Part shown: positions 1-9,163 of the stretch, piece by piece | How the letters are laid out: each line of letters opens with the position of its first letter | How positions within the stretch are numbered: position 1 is the stretch's first letter | The notes under the pieces: generated by a model | What the model saw: the letters and a program-made list of their open reading frames with translations, nothing else | Database searches by the model: none | What the model was told of the DNA's origin: nothing | Program-made: the position numbers and the translations under genes | Assembly (NCBI RefSeq): GCF_026168515.1 | Contig: NZ_CP093443.1 | Location: forward strand, 1,364,001-1,428,000 | DNA: 64,000 nt | Reading direction: 5' to 3' | Source: Brevibacterium spongiae | Lineage (GTDB): Bacteria; Actinomycetota; Actinomycetes; Actinomycetales; Brevibacteriaceae

Positions 1-45
1 GTCCTGTCGGCACCGATCCTTGTGCCTTCACGGTAGGATCTGGCC

Positions 46-930
46 ATGACGAGTGTCTACGATGTCCCGAAACGTCGCACAGATGTGGGCGATCGCTATA
101 GGATGACACGGGTCTCCTTCGACGTGATCTCCGCGTTCGGCTGTCTGCAGGCCAGCGGGCTTCCCGGCCCGGTCATCGTCAGCATCTTGAGCGAACACGG
201 CTATTCGCCCTCGAGCGTGCACAACCAGCTCGTGCGGATGGTCCACCGAGGGATCCTGCGCAGCGAGCGGGTCGGTCGTGTGTCCATGTACCGGCTGAGC
301 GAACACATCCTCGCAGGCTTCACCGACATCGCGGGCGATCACGTCTTCCCCGACTACGAAGGTCGCCTCCATACGATCGTCTATTCGGTGCCTGAGGCCT
401 CACGGGGACTGCGGGACCGCCTGCAGTACATCGCGCGGAGTCTCGGCTACGGGCAGCTGCGCCCGGGAATCCTCGTGGGCTTCGCCGACCATACAGCGCA
501 GCTGAATGCGCGTCTGCCCGAGGTCGCCGATCCCAGCTGGTATGAGACTGCCGCCCTGACCCCAGCATCGGTCGAGGCGGCGCGCAGGATGACATTCCGG
601 GCCTTCGAGCTTGGCACCGCGCTGGCACAGCTGCCGCCGTTGGACGAGCGGATGAATGCACTGAGCGCGAACGGATCGGCACCGGGCACCGGATGCGTGG
701 GACTGAGCCTGAGCAGCTTCTTCGATCTGTACTTCGACGTCGCCCGGGAAGTGATGGCCCACCCACTGCTGCCCGAAGTCCTCGTCGAGGGCACACAGCC
801 GGCAGTGCGGTTTCGAGAGCTCATGAATCAGTGCAACCTCGAGTACTACCTCAGGTTCGATCAGCTGATCCTCGAATGCGCGGGATCGAGCTCGTCCTAC
901 GACCTCATCGAATGGCTGCCGCAGCGGTGA
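46..930 (+). CDS. PaaX-family transcriptional regulator
   Basis: 294 residues, close to the usual length of PaaX-family repressors. Residues ~20-100 form a winged helix-turn-helix (SVHNQLVRMVHRGIL is the recognition-helix/wing area), followed by the long PaaX-type C-terminal domain. Founding members repress phenylacetate catabolism and respond to phenylacetyl-CoA; no paa genes lie in this window, so the target here is unknown. No Shine-Dalgarno sequence precedes the ATG, but a TAGGAT -10-like box (34-39) ends 6 nt before it, which suggests a leaderless message. It is convergent with the C-S lyase gene downstream. Family call is fairly sure, effector and regulon are not. Confidence 0.85.
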   Translation: MTSVYDVPKRRTDVGDRYRMTRVSFDVISAFGCLQASGLPGPVIVSILSEHGYSPSSVHNQLVRMVHRGILRSERVGRVSMYRLSEHILAGFTDIAGDHVFPDYEGRLHTIVYSVPEASRGLRDRLQYIARSLGYGQLRPGILVGFADHTAQLNARLPEVADPSWYETAALTPASVEAARRMTFRAFELGTALAQLPPLDERMNALSANGSAPGTGCVGLSLSSFFDLYFDVAREVMAHPLLPEVLVEGTQPAVRFRELMNQCNLEYYLRFDQLILECAGSSSSYDLIEWLPQR

Positions 931-999
931 CCTGTGCCAGGGTCCCACGCTGAAGTGGTCCCCGTCCCGAGGAGTCACCGGCCGCAGAGCTTGAGAGCC

Positions 1000-2145
1000 T
1001 CAGAGTATCCGAGCGATCCTCTCAACCGCCTCGATGAGGAGCGGGCGGGGGAGGGCGAAGTTGAACCGGATGTGCCCAGCCCCGACCTCACCGCACAGCC
1101 GGCCCTCGGTGACGGCCACCTCGGCGCGGGAATTGATCGTGTCGGCCAGCCCTGACTCGAGGCCGTATCCGCGCAGATCCAGCCATGCCAGGTAGGTGCC
1201 CTCCGGTTGGAGGTAAGCGGCATTGGGCAGCAGGGAGGTGACGAGATCGGTGAACTGGTCGCGGTTGCCTTTGAGGTAGCCGTTGACCTCGTCGAGCCAA
1301 TCGCGGGACTGGGAATATGCGGCGGTGGTCGCCAGAATCCCCGGGTTCGATGCCGCGCCGGATACGAACTGGCCCTTCTGCTTCCACACTTTTCGGTCTG
1401 CGGGGGAGGTCAGCAGCAGCTGAGCGCACTTGAGCCCGGGGATGTTGAAGGCCTTCGATGCGGCGGTCGCTGTCGCGGTGTGGGCGGCGGTCGCCTCGGT
1501 GAGGGTGGCGTAGGGAACGTGCCGGGCGGGGTCGTAGACGACCGGGGCGTGGATCTCATCGGAGAACACGCGCGCACCTGCCGCCTCGACCACCTCGGCG
1601 AGTGCCAGCAGTTCGTCTTCGGTGTAGACCTTGCCGATGGGGTTGTGCGGATTGCACAGGACGAAGGTCGCGCCGGGAGTGAGGGCGGCGGCGACGGCGT
1701 CGAGGTCGAGGGACCAGCCGGTCTCCGACCGCAGCATCGGCACCTCGATGAGCCGGCGGCCGGTCACCCGTGCGACGTCGAAGAACGGCATGTACGCCGG
1801 AGTCGGCAGCACGATCGGAGTGTCGGCGGGGGTGAGATGGGTGAGCACCCCGAGAAAGGCGGCGAGGACGTCGCTGGCCGGTTCGATGTGGTCGACGGGG
1901 ATCTGCCATCCGTAGCGGTCAGCGCAGAATTCGGAGGTCGCCGTCTTGAGGTCGGAGACGAGATCGGCAGGGGCGTAGCCATAGAGGTCGCGCTCGTCGA
2001 TCGTCTGCAGGGCCTGGCGCACCGCGGGGGCCACGCCGAAGTCCATCTCAGCGATGAAGGCGCCGATCGAACCGGGGAAGGACGACCATTTGCGTCCGCC
2101 CTTCGTGATGAGGGATTCCTGCGTGATGGCGTCGAACTCGGTCAA
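1000..2145 (-). CDS. PatB/MalY-type cystathionine beta-lyase (PLP C-S lyase)
   Basis: 381-residue fold-type I PLP enzyme of the aminotransferase class I/II group, MalY/PatB branch, which cleaves C-S bonds of cystathionine or cysteine conjugates to give pyruvate, ammonia and a thiol. Visible signatures: AEMDFGVAP near residue 33, NPHNP (165-169), SDEIH (195-199) and the PLP lysine in ASKAFN (K231). The start is TTG at 2145: AGAGGAG sits 7 nt upstream and the family homology begins at once (MTEFDAITQ...); longer versions starting further upstream lack a ribosome binding site. In Brevibacterium such enzymes could release methanethiol from sulfur amino acids, but that is inference. Confidence 0.85.
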   Translation of the reverse strand: MTEFDAITQESLITKGGRKWSSFPGSIGAFIAEMDFGVAPAVRQALQTIDERDLYGYAPADLVSDLKTATSEFCADRYGWQIPVDHIEPASDVLAAFLGVLTHLTPADTPIVLPTPAYMPFFDVARVTGRRLIEVPMLRSETGWSLDLDAVAAALTPGATFVLCNPHNPIGKVYTEDELLALAEVVEAAGARVFSDEIHAPVVYDPARHVPYATLTEATAAHTATATAASKAFNIPGLKCAQLLLTSPADRKVWKQKGQFVSGAASNPGILATTAAYSQSRDWLDEVNGYLKGNRDQFTDLVTSLLPNAAYLQPEGTYLAWLDLRGYGLESGLADTINSRAEVAVTEGRLCGEVGAGHIRFNFALPRPLLIEAVERIARIL

Positions 2146-2635
2146 CGTCGTTCTCCTCTGCTGGACGATTCGGTGGTGCCGGACAGGCGAGCACCTGCAG
2201 GTGCTCGCCTCGGCTGGGCTTCTCACGCTAGCAGGAGCATCAGATATGCGGGGAGCGGCCCGACGCGGACGGTCATAAGGCGTCCTCCCAGCAGGAACAG
2301 CCGGACTTCAGAGGGTCCTGCGGCCCGCGCAGCACGACACAGATGCGACCGAGGCGACCGATCGAAGCGCGGATTCCTGGATCGCGAACGGAATTGTAAG
2401 GGACTTCACGCGCAGAAGCGAACACCATGTGGAAGAATCTTCGCTCGTAGTGTAGGGTTGTGGATTGGTCTGTTCTCACTCAACTCACCCATTTTCAGAT
2501 GTGGACGGCTTCTGCCATCCACGTCTTTTCTGTGGCGATGAGAGCGACGGACCGAGGGGTCATCGGCATTGAGTCGGTGATACACGATTACGTCGAACGC
2601 GATGGTTTCGCGGGAATACGAGGTTAGCGAGCGAT
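2146..2635. other. Intergenic region upstream of infA
   Basis: About 490 nt between the divergent C-S lyase gene and infA. It should hold the promoter and leader of the infA-rplQ cluster. AT content rises around 2390-2530, which fits a promoter area, but I could not pick a convincing -35/-10 pair. No coding region with plausible codon use is visible. The infA ribosome binding site is weak (GAGG about 11 nt before the ATG). Confidence 0.4.
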
Positions 2636-2857
2636 ATGGCCAAAAAAGAAGGGGTCATTGAGATCGAAGGGACTGTTGTCGAGGCTCTGCCGAACGCATC
2701 GTTTCGGGTTGAGCTGAGCAATGGCCACAAGGTGCTGGCACACATCTCCGGAAAGATGCGTCAGCACTATATCCGCATTCTTCCCGAGGACCGGGTCATC
2801 GTGGAGCTGTCTCCATACGATCTCTCGCGCGGACGAATCGTTTACCGCTACAAGTAA
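2636..2857 (+). CDS. infA: Translation initiation factor IF-1
   Basis: 73 residues, a single S1/OB-fold domain covering the whole protein. It binds the ribosomal A site during initiation together with IF-2 and IF-3. Typical IF-1 sequence ([49 protein letters not shown]) at the standard family length. First gene of the infA-rpmJ-rpsM-rpsK-rpoA-rplQ cluster, the order normal for actinobacteria. Confidence 0.98.
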   Translation: MAKKEGVIEIEGTVVEALPNASFRVELSNGHKVLAHISGKMRQHYIRILPEDRVIVELSPYDLSRGRIVYRYK

Positions 2858-2918
2858 GGATCTTCGATCATTCGCGTCTTGCCCTCGAGCAGAGCAAGGA
2901 CCGAAAGAAGGAATAACG

Positions 2919-3032
2919 ATGAAGGTTAAGCCCAGCGTCAAGAAGATCTGCGAGAACTGCCAGATTACCCGCCGTCACGGCCGGGTCATCGTCATCTGCT
3001 CCAACCCGCGCCACAAGCAGCGCCAGGGTTGA
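2919..3032 (+). CDS. rpmJ: 50S ribosomal protein L36 (bL36)
   Basis: 37 residues beginning [14 protein letters not shown]. Contains the zinc-binding set of the C+ form: the CxxC pair at residues 11 and 14, a later Cys in VICSNPRH and the following His. It is the smallest protein of the large subunit and binds 23S rRNA domain II/V. Ribosome binding site AGAAGGA precedes the ATG. Zinc-containing form indicates this is the zinc-replete paralogue. Confidence 0.97.
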   Translation: MKVKPSVKKICENCQITRRHGRVIVICSNPRHKQRQG

Positions 3033-3243
3033 GCAGCTCGTTCTGAGCAGATCGAAGCTCCGCTGAGGAGCTTCAGCAGCACCACACCCGCGCAAACCTC
3101 GCCATCTGCGCCCGGACCCGGAAGTGAGAGCTTCTCGAGGGACGAGGCGCAGGACGATACCTCCGGTCGGGGGCCGGAGACCCTGGGGAACCAGGGACAG
3201 GTTTGCATCAGCACCTCCGAAACAACAACAGGAGACAGTACCT
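3033..3243 (+). promoter_or_regulatory. Structured rpmJ-rpsM spacer / rpsM leader
   Basis: A 211-nt gap inside an otherwise compact cluster. It can form three consecutive stem-loops: 8-bp GAAGCTCC/GGAGCTTC (3054-3061 with 3067-3074), CTCCGG/CCGGAG (3161-3166 with 3174-3179) and CCCTGG/CCAGGG with a GGAA tetraloop (3181-3196). The first may be a weak terminator after rpmJ. The last two lie 48-80 nt before the rpsM start and could be a structured leader for autoregulation. Function is inferred only from structure. Confidence 0.4.
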
Positions 3244-3612
3244 ATGGCACGACTTGCCGGAGTCGACATCCCGCGTGAAAAGCGCGTGGAAGTCGCCTTG
3301 ACTTACATCTATGGTGTGGGCCGCACCCGTGCGCGCCAGACCCTGACCGAAACGGGAATCAGCCCTGATACCCGTGTGAAGGACTTGAGCGACGCGGAGC
3401 TCGTCCAGCTGCGTGACTACATCGAGGGCACATTCCAGGTTGAGGGTGACCTCCGTCGTGAGGTGGCCGCCGATATCCGCCGCAAGGTCGAAATCGGAAG
3501 CTATGAAGGCCTGCGTCACCGCCGCGGTCTCCCGGTTCGCGGACAGCGGACCAAGACGAATGCGCGTACCCGCAAGGGCCCCAAGCGCACCGTGGCCGGT
3601 AAGAAGAAGTAA
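3244..3612 (+). CDS. rpsM: 30S ribosomal protein S13 (uS13)
   Basis: 122 residues, matching the family. Begins [21 protein letters not shown]; the helix-two-turn-helix region and the basic C-terminal tail ([23 protein letters not shown] region) are intact. S13 sits in the small-subunit head and contacts the P-site tRNA and L5. The ATG at 3244 is chosen because the protein family starts there and AGGAGA lies upstream; the frame is open further 5' but that part has no homology. Confidence 0.98.
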   Translation: MARLAGVDIPREKRVEVALTYIYGVGRTRARQTLTETGISPDTRVKDLSDAELVQLRDYIEGTFQVEGDLRREVAADIRRKVEIGSYEGLRHRRGLPVRGQRTKTNARTRKGPKRTVAGKKK

Positions 3613-3666
3613 CTCGCTCACCTCCGGTCGGCTCTAGCCGACCACCTCGATCAGGAGTAGGAATCT

Positions 3667-4071
3667 ATGCCTCCCAAGTCACGCGCCGCTACAGTGCGCA
3701 AGCCTCGCCGCAAGCTGAAGAAGAATATCGTTGCCGGCCAGGCTCACATCAAATCAACCTTCAACAACACCATCGTCTCGATCACCGATCCGAGCGGTGC
3801 TGTCATCTCCTGGGCCTCCTCAGGTGAGGTCGGCTTCAAGGGTTCGCGCAAGTCGACCCCGTACGCCGCACAGATGGCTGCCGAATCGGCTGCTCGTCGC
3901 GCGCAGGAACACGGCCTGAAGAAGGTCGACGTGTTCGTCAAGGGACCCGGCTCGGGCCGCGAGACCGCGATCCGTTCGCTGCAGGCTGCAGGCCTGGAAC
4001 TGGGCACCATTCAGGATGTCACCCCGGTTCCGTTCAATGGCTGCCGTCCCCCGAAGCGCCGCCGCGGCTGA
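3667..4071 (+). CDS. rpsK: 30S ribosomal protein S11 (uS11)
   Basis: 134 residues, typical actinobacterial length with a short basic N-terminal extension ([19 protein letters not shown]). Core motifs [44 protein letters not shown] and the terminal [11 protein letters not shown] are all present. S11 lies on the platform near the Shine-Dalgarno helix of 16S rRNA. rpsD does not follow it here, unlike in mycobacteria; in Micrococcales rpsD is commonly elsewhere on the chromosome. Confidence 0.98.
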   Translation: MPPKSRAATVRKPRRKLKKNIVAGQAHIKSTFNNTIVSITDPSGAVISWASSGEVGFKGSRKSTPYAAQMAAESAARRAQEHGLKKVDVFVKGPGSGRETAIRSLQAAGLELGTIQDVTPVPFNGCRPPKRRRG

Positions 4072-4155
4072 TCCTTCCGTGGAACTGCAACGGATGACGG
4101 GTGAGAGCCCGCCATCGGTCGCAGAACGGATTCCCAGATAACCCGAACCGTTCTT

Positions 4156-4206
4156 CATGGCTCATGCCATGACGTGCAGTGCGAACGTCATATAGCGGAT
4201 GTTCGC
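4156..4206 (+). promoter_or_regulatory. Inverted repeats in rpsK-rpoA spacer
   Basis: Two hairpins just upstream of rpoA: CATGGC/GCCATG with a TCAT loop (4156-4171) and GCGAAC/GTTCGC (4181-4186 with 4201-4206) enclosing an AT-rich stretch with TATAGC. The second ends directly before the rpoA ribosome binding site. They could hold an internal promoter or modulate rpoA translation; nothing else supports a specific role. Confidence 0.3.
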
Positions 4207-4221
4207 TGAAAGGAAGCCCAC

Positions 4222-5220
4222 GTGCTCATTGCACAGCGCCCAACGCTCACGGAAGAAGTCGTCTCCGATAACCGCTCACGGTTCGCCATCGAACCGCTCG
4301 AGCCCGGATTCGGCTACACCCTCGGCAACTCGCTTCGTCGGACCCTGCTGTCGTCGATTCCCGGTGCCGCCGTCACCTCCATCCGGATCGACGGAGTTCT
4401 CCACGAGTTCAGCACCGTTCCGGGAGTCAAGGAGGATGTCACTGAGTTCATCCTCAACTTGAAGTCCCTGGTCGTGTCGTCGGAATTCGACGAACCGGTC
4501 GTCGCCTACCTGCGCAAGCAGGGCCCTGGCACTGTGACCGCTGCCGATGTCTCTGCTCCTGCCGGGGTCGAGATCCACAATCCGGACCTGCACATCGCCA
4601 CGCTGAATGGTGAGGGTCGTCTGGATATGGAACTGACCATCGAACGCGGACGCGGATACGTTTCGAGCGCTCAGAACAAGAACGCGGATGCAGAGATCGG
4701 CCGGATCCCGGTCGATTCGATCTACTCCCCGGTTCTCAAGGTCACCTACAAGGTCGAAGCCACGCGTGTCGAACAGCGCACTGACTTCGACCGTCTGGTC
4801 CTCGACGTCGAAACCAAGCCCTCGATGACCCCGCGCGACGCAATCGCGTCTGCGGGCAAGACGCTGGTCGAACTCTTCGGCCTCGCTCGAGAGCTCAACG
4901 TCGAAGCCGAAGGCATCGAGATCGGACCCTCGCCTGTGGACGCAGCACTGGCTGCTGACCTGGCGCTGGCCATCGAAGACCTCGACCTGACCGTGCGCTC
5001 CTACAACTGCCTCAAGCGCGAAGGCATCCACACCGTCGGTGAGCTCGTTGCACGCAGCGAAGCCGACCTCATGGATATCCGCAACTTTGGTTCGAAGTCG
5101 ATCGACGAGGTCAAGGCGAAGCTCAACGAGCTCGGCCTGAGCCTCAAGGACAGTCCTGCCGGATTCGATTCCGGTCTCGTTGATGAGGACCAGTCCTACG
5201 TCGAAGACGAACAGTACTGA
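4222..5220 (+). CDS. rpoA: DNA-directed RNA polymerase subunit alpha
   Basis: 332 residues. N-terminal domain (~1-230) with the dimerisation/assembly motifs ([22 protein letters not shown] region at ~28-50) and the C-terminal domain (~250-315) with the helix-hairpin-helix region ([20 protein letters not shown]) that contacts UP elements and activators, followed by an acidic tail. GTG start at 4222 with AAAGGA upstream. Scaffolds assembly of the core polymerase. Confidence 0.98.
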   Translation: MLIAQRPTLTEEVVSDNRSRFAIEPLEPGFGYTLGNSLRRTLLSSIPGAAVTSIRIDGVLHEFSTVPGVKEDVTEFILNLKSLVVSSEFDEPVVAYLRKQGPGTVTAADVSAPAGVEIHNPDLHIATLNGEGRLDMELTIERGRGYVSSAQNKNADAEIGRIPVDSIYSPVLKVTYKVEATRVEQRTDFDRLVLDVETKPSMTPRDAIASAGKTLVELFGLARELNVEAEGIEIGPSPVDAALAADLALAIEDLDLTVRSYNCLKREGIHTVGELVARSEADLMDIRNFGSKSIDEVKAKLNELGLSLKDSPAGFDSGLVDEDQSYVEDEQY

Positions 5221-5243
5221 TTAAGACCTAGGAGTAACTCACA

Positions 5244-5780
5244 ATGCCAACCCCAACCAAGGGTCCCCGCCTCGGCGGATCGCCCACACACGAGCGCCTG
5301 ATGCTCAACAACATGGCCGCCCAGCTGTTCGAGCACAAGCAGATCACCACCACCGTGACCAAGGCCAAGCGCCTGCGTCCGGTTGCCGAGCGGATGATCA
5401 CGAACGCCAAGAAGGGTGACCTTGCCGCACGTCGTCGCGTGCTCGGCCAGATCACCGACAAGTCGGTCGTGCACGAGCTCTTCACCTCGATCGCCGAGGC
5501 CATGGCCGAGCGTCCCGGTGGCTACACCCGCATCACGAAGATCGGTCCCCGTCCCGGCGACAACGCCCCGATGGCCGTCATCGAACTGGTCCTCGAGCCC
5601 TACTCGCCGAAGCAGGCAACAGTGAAGGAAGCCGAACAGGCGACCGCCGCTGCTGCTCCTGCCGAGGAAGAGGCTCCGGCAGAGGTCGTCGAGACTGAAG
5701 AGGTCGTCGACGAAGCTCCGGCTGAGGCTTCCGAGGAAGCAGCTGTCGAGGCTGACGCCGAGGCTGCCGAGGACAAGTAA
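5244..5780 (+). CDS. rplQ: 50S ribosomal protein L17 (bL17) with acidic tail
   Basis: 178 residues. Residues 1-~120 are the complete L17 domain ([23 protein letters not shown]..., [33 protein letters not shown]). The remaining ~55 residues are an Ala/Glu/Val low-complexity acidic tail, a known feature of actinobacterial L17 but absent from E. coli L17 (127 residues). Located around the peptide exit tunnel. Last gene of the cluster; a strong hairpin follows at 5831. Confidence 0.97.
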   Translation: MPTPTKGPRLGGSPTHERLMLNNMAAQLFEHKQITTTVTKAKRLRPVAERMITNAKKGDLAARRRVLGQITDKSVVHELFTSIAEAMAERPGGYTRITKIGPRPGDNAPMAVIELVLEPYSPKQATVKEAEQATAAAAPAEEEAPAEVVETEEVVDEAPAEASEEAAVEADAEAAEDK

Positions 5781-5830
5781 GCTCCTCTTCCGTCCGGCGG
5801 CTCCGTGCAGACGGAGCCCCGGTCGAACAT

Positions 5831-5865
5831 TTCAGGCGGGCACCCGATATGGGTGCCCGCCTGAA
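5831..5865 (+). terminator. Terminator hairpin after rplQ
   Basis: Perfect 15-bp stem (TTCAGGCGGGCACCC with its complement) and a 5-nt GATAT loop, 50 nt after the rplQ stop. No T-tract follows, as is common for actinobacterial terminators. Confidence 0.8.
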
Positions 5866-6050
5866 GTGTATTCACGGCATGCCGATGCGACGCTGGTCCG
5901 CGGGCGTAGCCGGCCGCCTCGGCGCCGATCATCGCATTGCGAACTATTCATCGGTTTCGAACCCGATGATCAGTACGCAGAGTGATGTCTGCGCGGACGA
6001 AACCTGATGAGGACGACGAAACCTGATGACGATTCACCGACCGACACAGC

Positions 6051-6082
6051 GAAGGCCGGAGCATCATTGTGCTCCGGCCTTC
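6051..6082 (-). terminator. Terminator hairpin after putP
   Basis: Perfect 12-bp stem GAAGGCCGGAGC/GCTCCGGCCTTC with an 8-nt loop, 65 nt beyond the putP stop. It could also act on transcription coming from rplQ. Confidence 0.75.
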
Positions 6083-6146
6083 GAGACCGTGTTCAACTGC
6101 TGGCGTCAGCAGGGACAACGGCGCATTGCGGTCACTGCGCCTGCGC

Positions 6147-7667
6147 TCACTTCACTCGCGACAGTTCCACCGACTCGTCGAACTCCCGGTCGGATTCCTC
6201 ATCGTGCTTGTAGGTGAGCTTGCTGACGACGACAGCGACGATGAGGTTGATGGCGAAGCCGGGGATGATCTCGTAGATCGCGTCGGTCAGCGGTGTGCTC
6301 ACCTGTCCCCATACGAAGGCGACGATCGCGCCGGACAGCAGCCCGAACAGGGCGCCCCAATTGCTCAGGCGCTTCCAGAACAGGGTGAGGAGCACGATCG
6401 GTCCGAACGAGGCTCCGAAGCCCGCCCACGCGAAGGCGACCAGGTCGAGGATGCTGTTCGACGGAGAGATCGCGAGCACCACGGCGATGATCGCGACGAC
6501 GAGGACGCCGAGTCGGCCGAGGAGCACATAGGTCTTGTCGTGCAGCGTGCGCGTCGACCCGGCGCGCAGAGCGACGATCTTGAACAGGTCCTCGATGAGC
6601 GCCGAGGATGTGACGACGAGCTGCGAGGAGATCGTCGACATGATCGCGGCCAACACTGCGGCCAGCACGAGCCCGGCGATGAAGGGGTGGAAGAGGATCT
6701 GCGCAAGATCGAGGAACACGGTCTCGGGATCGGCCGGCTCCATTCCCGCGTGCTGGGAGAAGTAGGAGATGCCGACGATGGCGGTGGCCACGGCACCGAG
6801 CGCCGAGATGCCCATCCAGCCGACTCCGATGCGGCGTGCGACGGTGGCGTCAGCGGGGGCGCGCAGTGCCATGAAGCGCACGATGATGTGCGGCTGGCCG
6901 AAGTAGCCCAACCCCCAAGCGAGGGCGGAGACGATGGAGGTGATCGTGGCGAAGGTCCAGAAGCCATCCGACCCCAGCAGGCTGAGCAGGCCCGGGTCGA
7001 TCTCCGAGACGTTGCGGATCACCGTCGCGGGCCCGCCCGCGTTGATGACTGCGACGATCGGCACGGCGACGAGGGCCGCGAACATGAGCAGGCCCTGAGC
7101 CACGTCCGTCAGCGTCGCGCCGAGGAACCCGCCGAAGAGCGTGTAGAGCATGGTTATCGCGGCGACGAGTAGCATCCCGCCGAGGTAGTTGAGACCGAAG
7201 CTCGATTCGAAGAACTTGCCGGCGGCGACCATGCCCGAGGAGACGTAGAAGGTGAAGAACACGAGGATGATGACGCCGCAGACGATCCGCAGCAGACGGG
7301 TGCGGTCCTTCAGCCTCTGTTCGAAGAAGCTGGGGATGGTGATCGAATCGCCGGCCTTCTCGGTGAAGGCGCGCAAGCGCGGGGCCACGAGCTTCCAGTT
7401 GACCCAGGCACCGATCGTCAGACCGATGGCGATCCAGGCTTCGATGAGACCGGAGACGTAGATCGCCCCGGGCAGTCCCATGAGCAGCCATCCGGACATA
7501 TCGGATGCGCCGGCGCTCAGTGCCGCGACACTGGGGCGCAGCCCGCGTCCGGCGAGCATGTAGTCACCGAGGTTGTTCTTGGTCCGGCGATAGGCGAACC
7601 ACCCGATCGCCAGCATCCCGACGAAGTAGAGGACGATTGCGATCGTACGGAAAGTGGTTTCCGTCAT
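6147..7667 (-). CDS. putP: Sodium/proline symporter
   Basis: 506 residues, solute:sodium symporter family, near the length of E. coli PutP (502), with about 13 hydrophobic segments. Sequence features of the family: FVGMLAIGWFAYRRT in TM1, GASDMSGWLLMGLPGA in TM2, the FGQPHIIVRFMA segment and SSQLVVTSSALIEDL. Imports proline with Na+ as carbon/nitrogen source or osmoprotectant. AAAGGAG lies 11 nt before the ATG. Monocistronic; its promoter must lie in 7668-7900, which is otherwise empty. Substrate assigned by family resemblance. Confidence 0.93.
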   Translation of the reverse strand: MTETTFRTIAIVLYFVGMLAIGWFAYRRTKNNLGDYMLAGRGLRPSVAALSAGASDMSGWLLMGLPGAIYVSGLIEAWIAIGLTIGAWVNWKLVAPRLRAFTEKAGDSITIPSFFEQRLKDRTRLLRIVCGVIILVFFTFYVSSGMVAAGKFFESSFGLNYLGGMLLVAAITMLYTLFGGFLGATLTDVAQGLLMFAALVAVPIVAVINAGGPATVIRNVSEIDPGLLSLLGSDGFWTFATITSIVSALAWGLGYFGQPHIIVRFMALRAPADATVARRIGVGWMGISALGAVATAIVGISYFSQHAGMEPADPETVFLDLAQILFHPFIAGLVLAAVLAAIMSTISSQLVVTSSALIEDLFKIVALRAGSTRTLHDKTYVLLGRLGVLVVAIIAVVLAISPSNSILDLVAFAWAGFGASFGPIVLLTLFWKRLSNWGALFGLLSGAIVAFVWGQVSTPLTDAIYEIIPGFAINLIVAVVVSKLTYKHDEESDREFDESVELSRVK

Positions 7668-7900
7668 TTGAGCTCAGCTCCTTTAATAGGCCGGAGCGAC
7701 CTTACAACACAAGTGGTGCGTGGTGTGAATTCGCTGGGGATCCGCTTGGCGCGAGACTACACCCTCGGTACGGCGCACCGATACGATCCGGCCGAATCGC
7801 AATGCTTTGGTGACCCTCGCCGAGGCGGGGTGATCGTCGGATTCGATCGCAGGGAATCACTGCACCAACCTCCGGGAAGCGTCAAACCCCAACGCTGGGA

Positions 7901-9163
7901 TCAGCGGAGGGGCGTGTGCGGACCCGAATCGGGGGACAGGCGCGCAGAGCGCGGCACCGCGGTCGCTGATCGTCCGACGGTGAACGCGGCGATCGGGCGA
8001 TCGATGACGGGCTCGGTCCCGTCTTCTGCACCGGCCTCTTCTGCACCGGCCTCTGCCGAACGGGGTGTTCGCTCACGCAGATAGGCTCGAGCCCTGCTGC
8101 GGGTGTCCGGGCTGTCCTTGATCTCCGAATGCACATCGACGCGCAGACCGAATCGGTCGAGAACCAGCCAGATCCGCAGGAGCAGCCTGCCGAGCGTGAC
8201 TTCGTCGGCGGGTGTGAGCCCTCGATCACCGGCGACAGCGAGGAGCACATGGTGAGGGCGGCGTCGCGGGGAGGCTTCCTCACGTGCGGCCGACTGCTGC
8301 CCTGCTGGTCTCTCACCGCTGCGGCCCCCGACCGGCACGTCTGGGGCACGCAATCGGCCCAGCAGCGCAGCCGGTGCCAGGACCGCGGCCGTTGCGGCGG
8401 TGATCCACGGGTGCAGCTTCGGCCGATCGAGAAGCGCTGCTGCGCGAGCTGCGAGCCGTGGTATCCGCAGGCACTCGGCGTTGAGGCCGTCTCGGCGATA
8501 GCGCGGATCCGATTCGTCGAACCGCAGCCAGTGCAGGGTCTCAGCGAAGACGGCCGAGTCGCCGTAGGAATGGAGACCTGCTCGCCGTGCCCAACCTCGC
8601 CACAGCTGATCGGGCACCTCCACCAGCCTCACGGGTGCCCCGGACAGTGCTTCGCGACAGCACGTGAGCGCCTCGGTGAACTCCGTGTCCGCCGGATCCA
8701 GCCGACCGCGGTCGACCTGTCGGTGACGGAGGTCGGCGACGGTGAACCGGGGCCAAGCACCCGTGCGTTCCGGCGTGCTCCGTCCAAGGGCCGCCGACGC
8801 CTCCGAATCGGGTTCCGCAGTCTCCGAGCCGGACCCAGCAGCCGCCGCGTCGATCGGACGCAGGCGCAGACGGATCGTCAACGCCGGACCACGACCGCGG
8901 ACGGTGAGGGATTCGACGGCCACCCCCGCCTCGGCGGCGGCGATGGACAGCGACTCCACCCAGCATCCCATGCTCAGGTGGAGGTCTTCGCTGCGCGGAT
9001 CCCCGTGCGGCAGGGTGCGGGCAGGGTCGACGGCCACGAGCACCTCGGCGGCGGTGGCAGCACAGCTGAGGATCTCGGGCAGCCAGGGCTGCGCATTGTG
9101 TGCCGACGGGGCGGATCCGGCGGTCACGATCAGGGACTCGATGAGGGCACGGTCGACGCTCAT
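7901..9163 (-). CDS. Acg-like nitroreductase family protein
   Basis: 420 residues. The N terminus carries SAPSAHNAQPW (17-27), the signature of Acg-type (Rv2032-like) nitroreductase-fold proteins, and the later VLLAVAGDRGLTPADEVTLGRLLLRIWL region matches their second subdomain. In Acg-like proteins the FMN site is modified, so catalytic activity cannot be assumed. Longer than the usual ~330, with a Ser/Glu-rich insert around 110-135 and an Arg/Ala-rich tail. Last gene of a four-gene operon; its ATG overlaps the stop of the acyltransferase gene by 4 nt (ATGA), so translation is coupled. Substrate unknown. Confidence 0.65.
   Translation of the reverse strand: MSVDRALIESLIVTAGSAPSAHNAQPWLPEILSCAATAAEVLVAVDPARTLPHGDPRSEDLHLSMGCWVESLSIAAAEAGVAVESLTVRGRGPALTIRLRLRPIDAAAAGSGSETAEPDSEASAALGRSTPERTGAWPRFTVADLRHRQVDRGRLDPADTEFTEALTCCREALSGAPVRLVEVPDQLWRGWARRAGLHSYGDSAVFAETLHWLRFDESDPRYRRDGLNAECLRIPRLAARAAALLDRPKLHPWITAATAAVLAPAALLGRLRAPDVPVGGRSGERPAGQQSAAREEASPRRRPHHVLLAVAGDRGLTPADEVTLGRLLLRIWLVLDRFGLRVDVHSEIKDSPDTRSRARAYLRERTPRSAEAGAEEAGAEDGTEPVIDRPIAAFTVGRSATAVPRSARLSPDSGPHTPLR

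Larger units (their letters stand above)
5781..6146. other. Intergenic region between convergent rplQ and putP
   Basis: 366 nt without a gene. It contains two strong hairpins (5831-5865 and 6051-6082, listed separately) and a direct repeat of 15 nt, GACGAAACCTGATGA, at 5996-6010 and 6015-6029. A CGCCTCGGCG motif lies at 5915-5924. No coding potential is visible. Confidence 0.6.

Noticed and set aside
1207..2541. Long plus-strand open frame (444 codons) opposite the C-S lyase gene
   Set aside because: It mirrors the minus-strand PLP enzyme, which has complete family motifs; the translated sequence is Gly/Arg/Val-rich without any known domain. Antisense frames this long are normal at high GC.
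4072..4221. Loss of rpsD from the ribosomal protein cluster
   Set aside because: rpsD follows rpsK in mycobacteria, but in Micrococcales it is usually located elsewhere, so its absence here is not notable.
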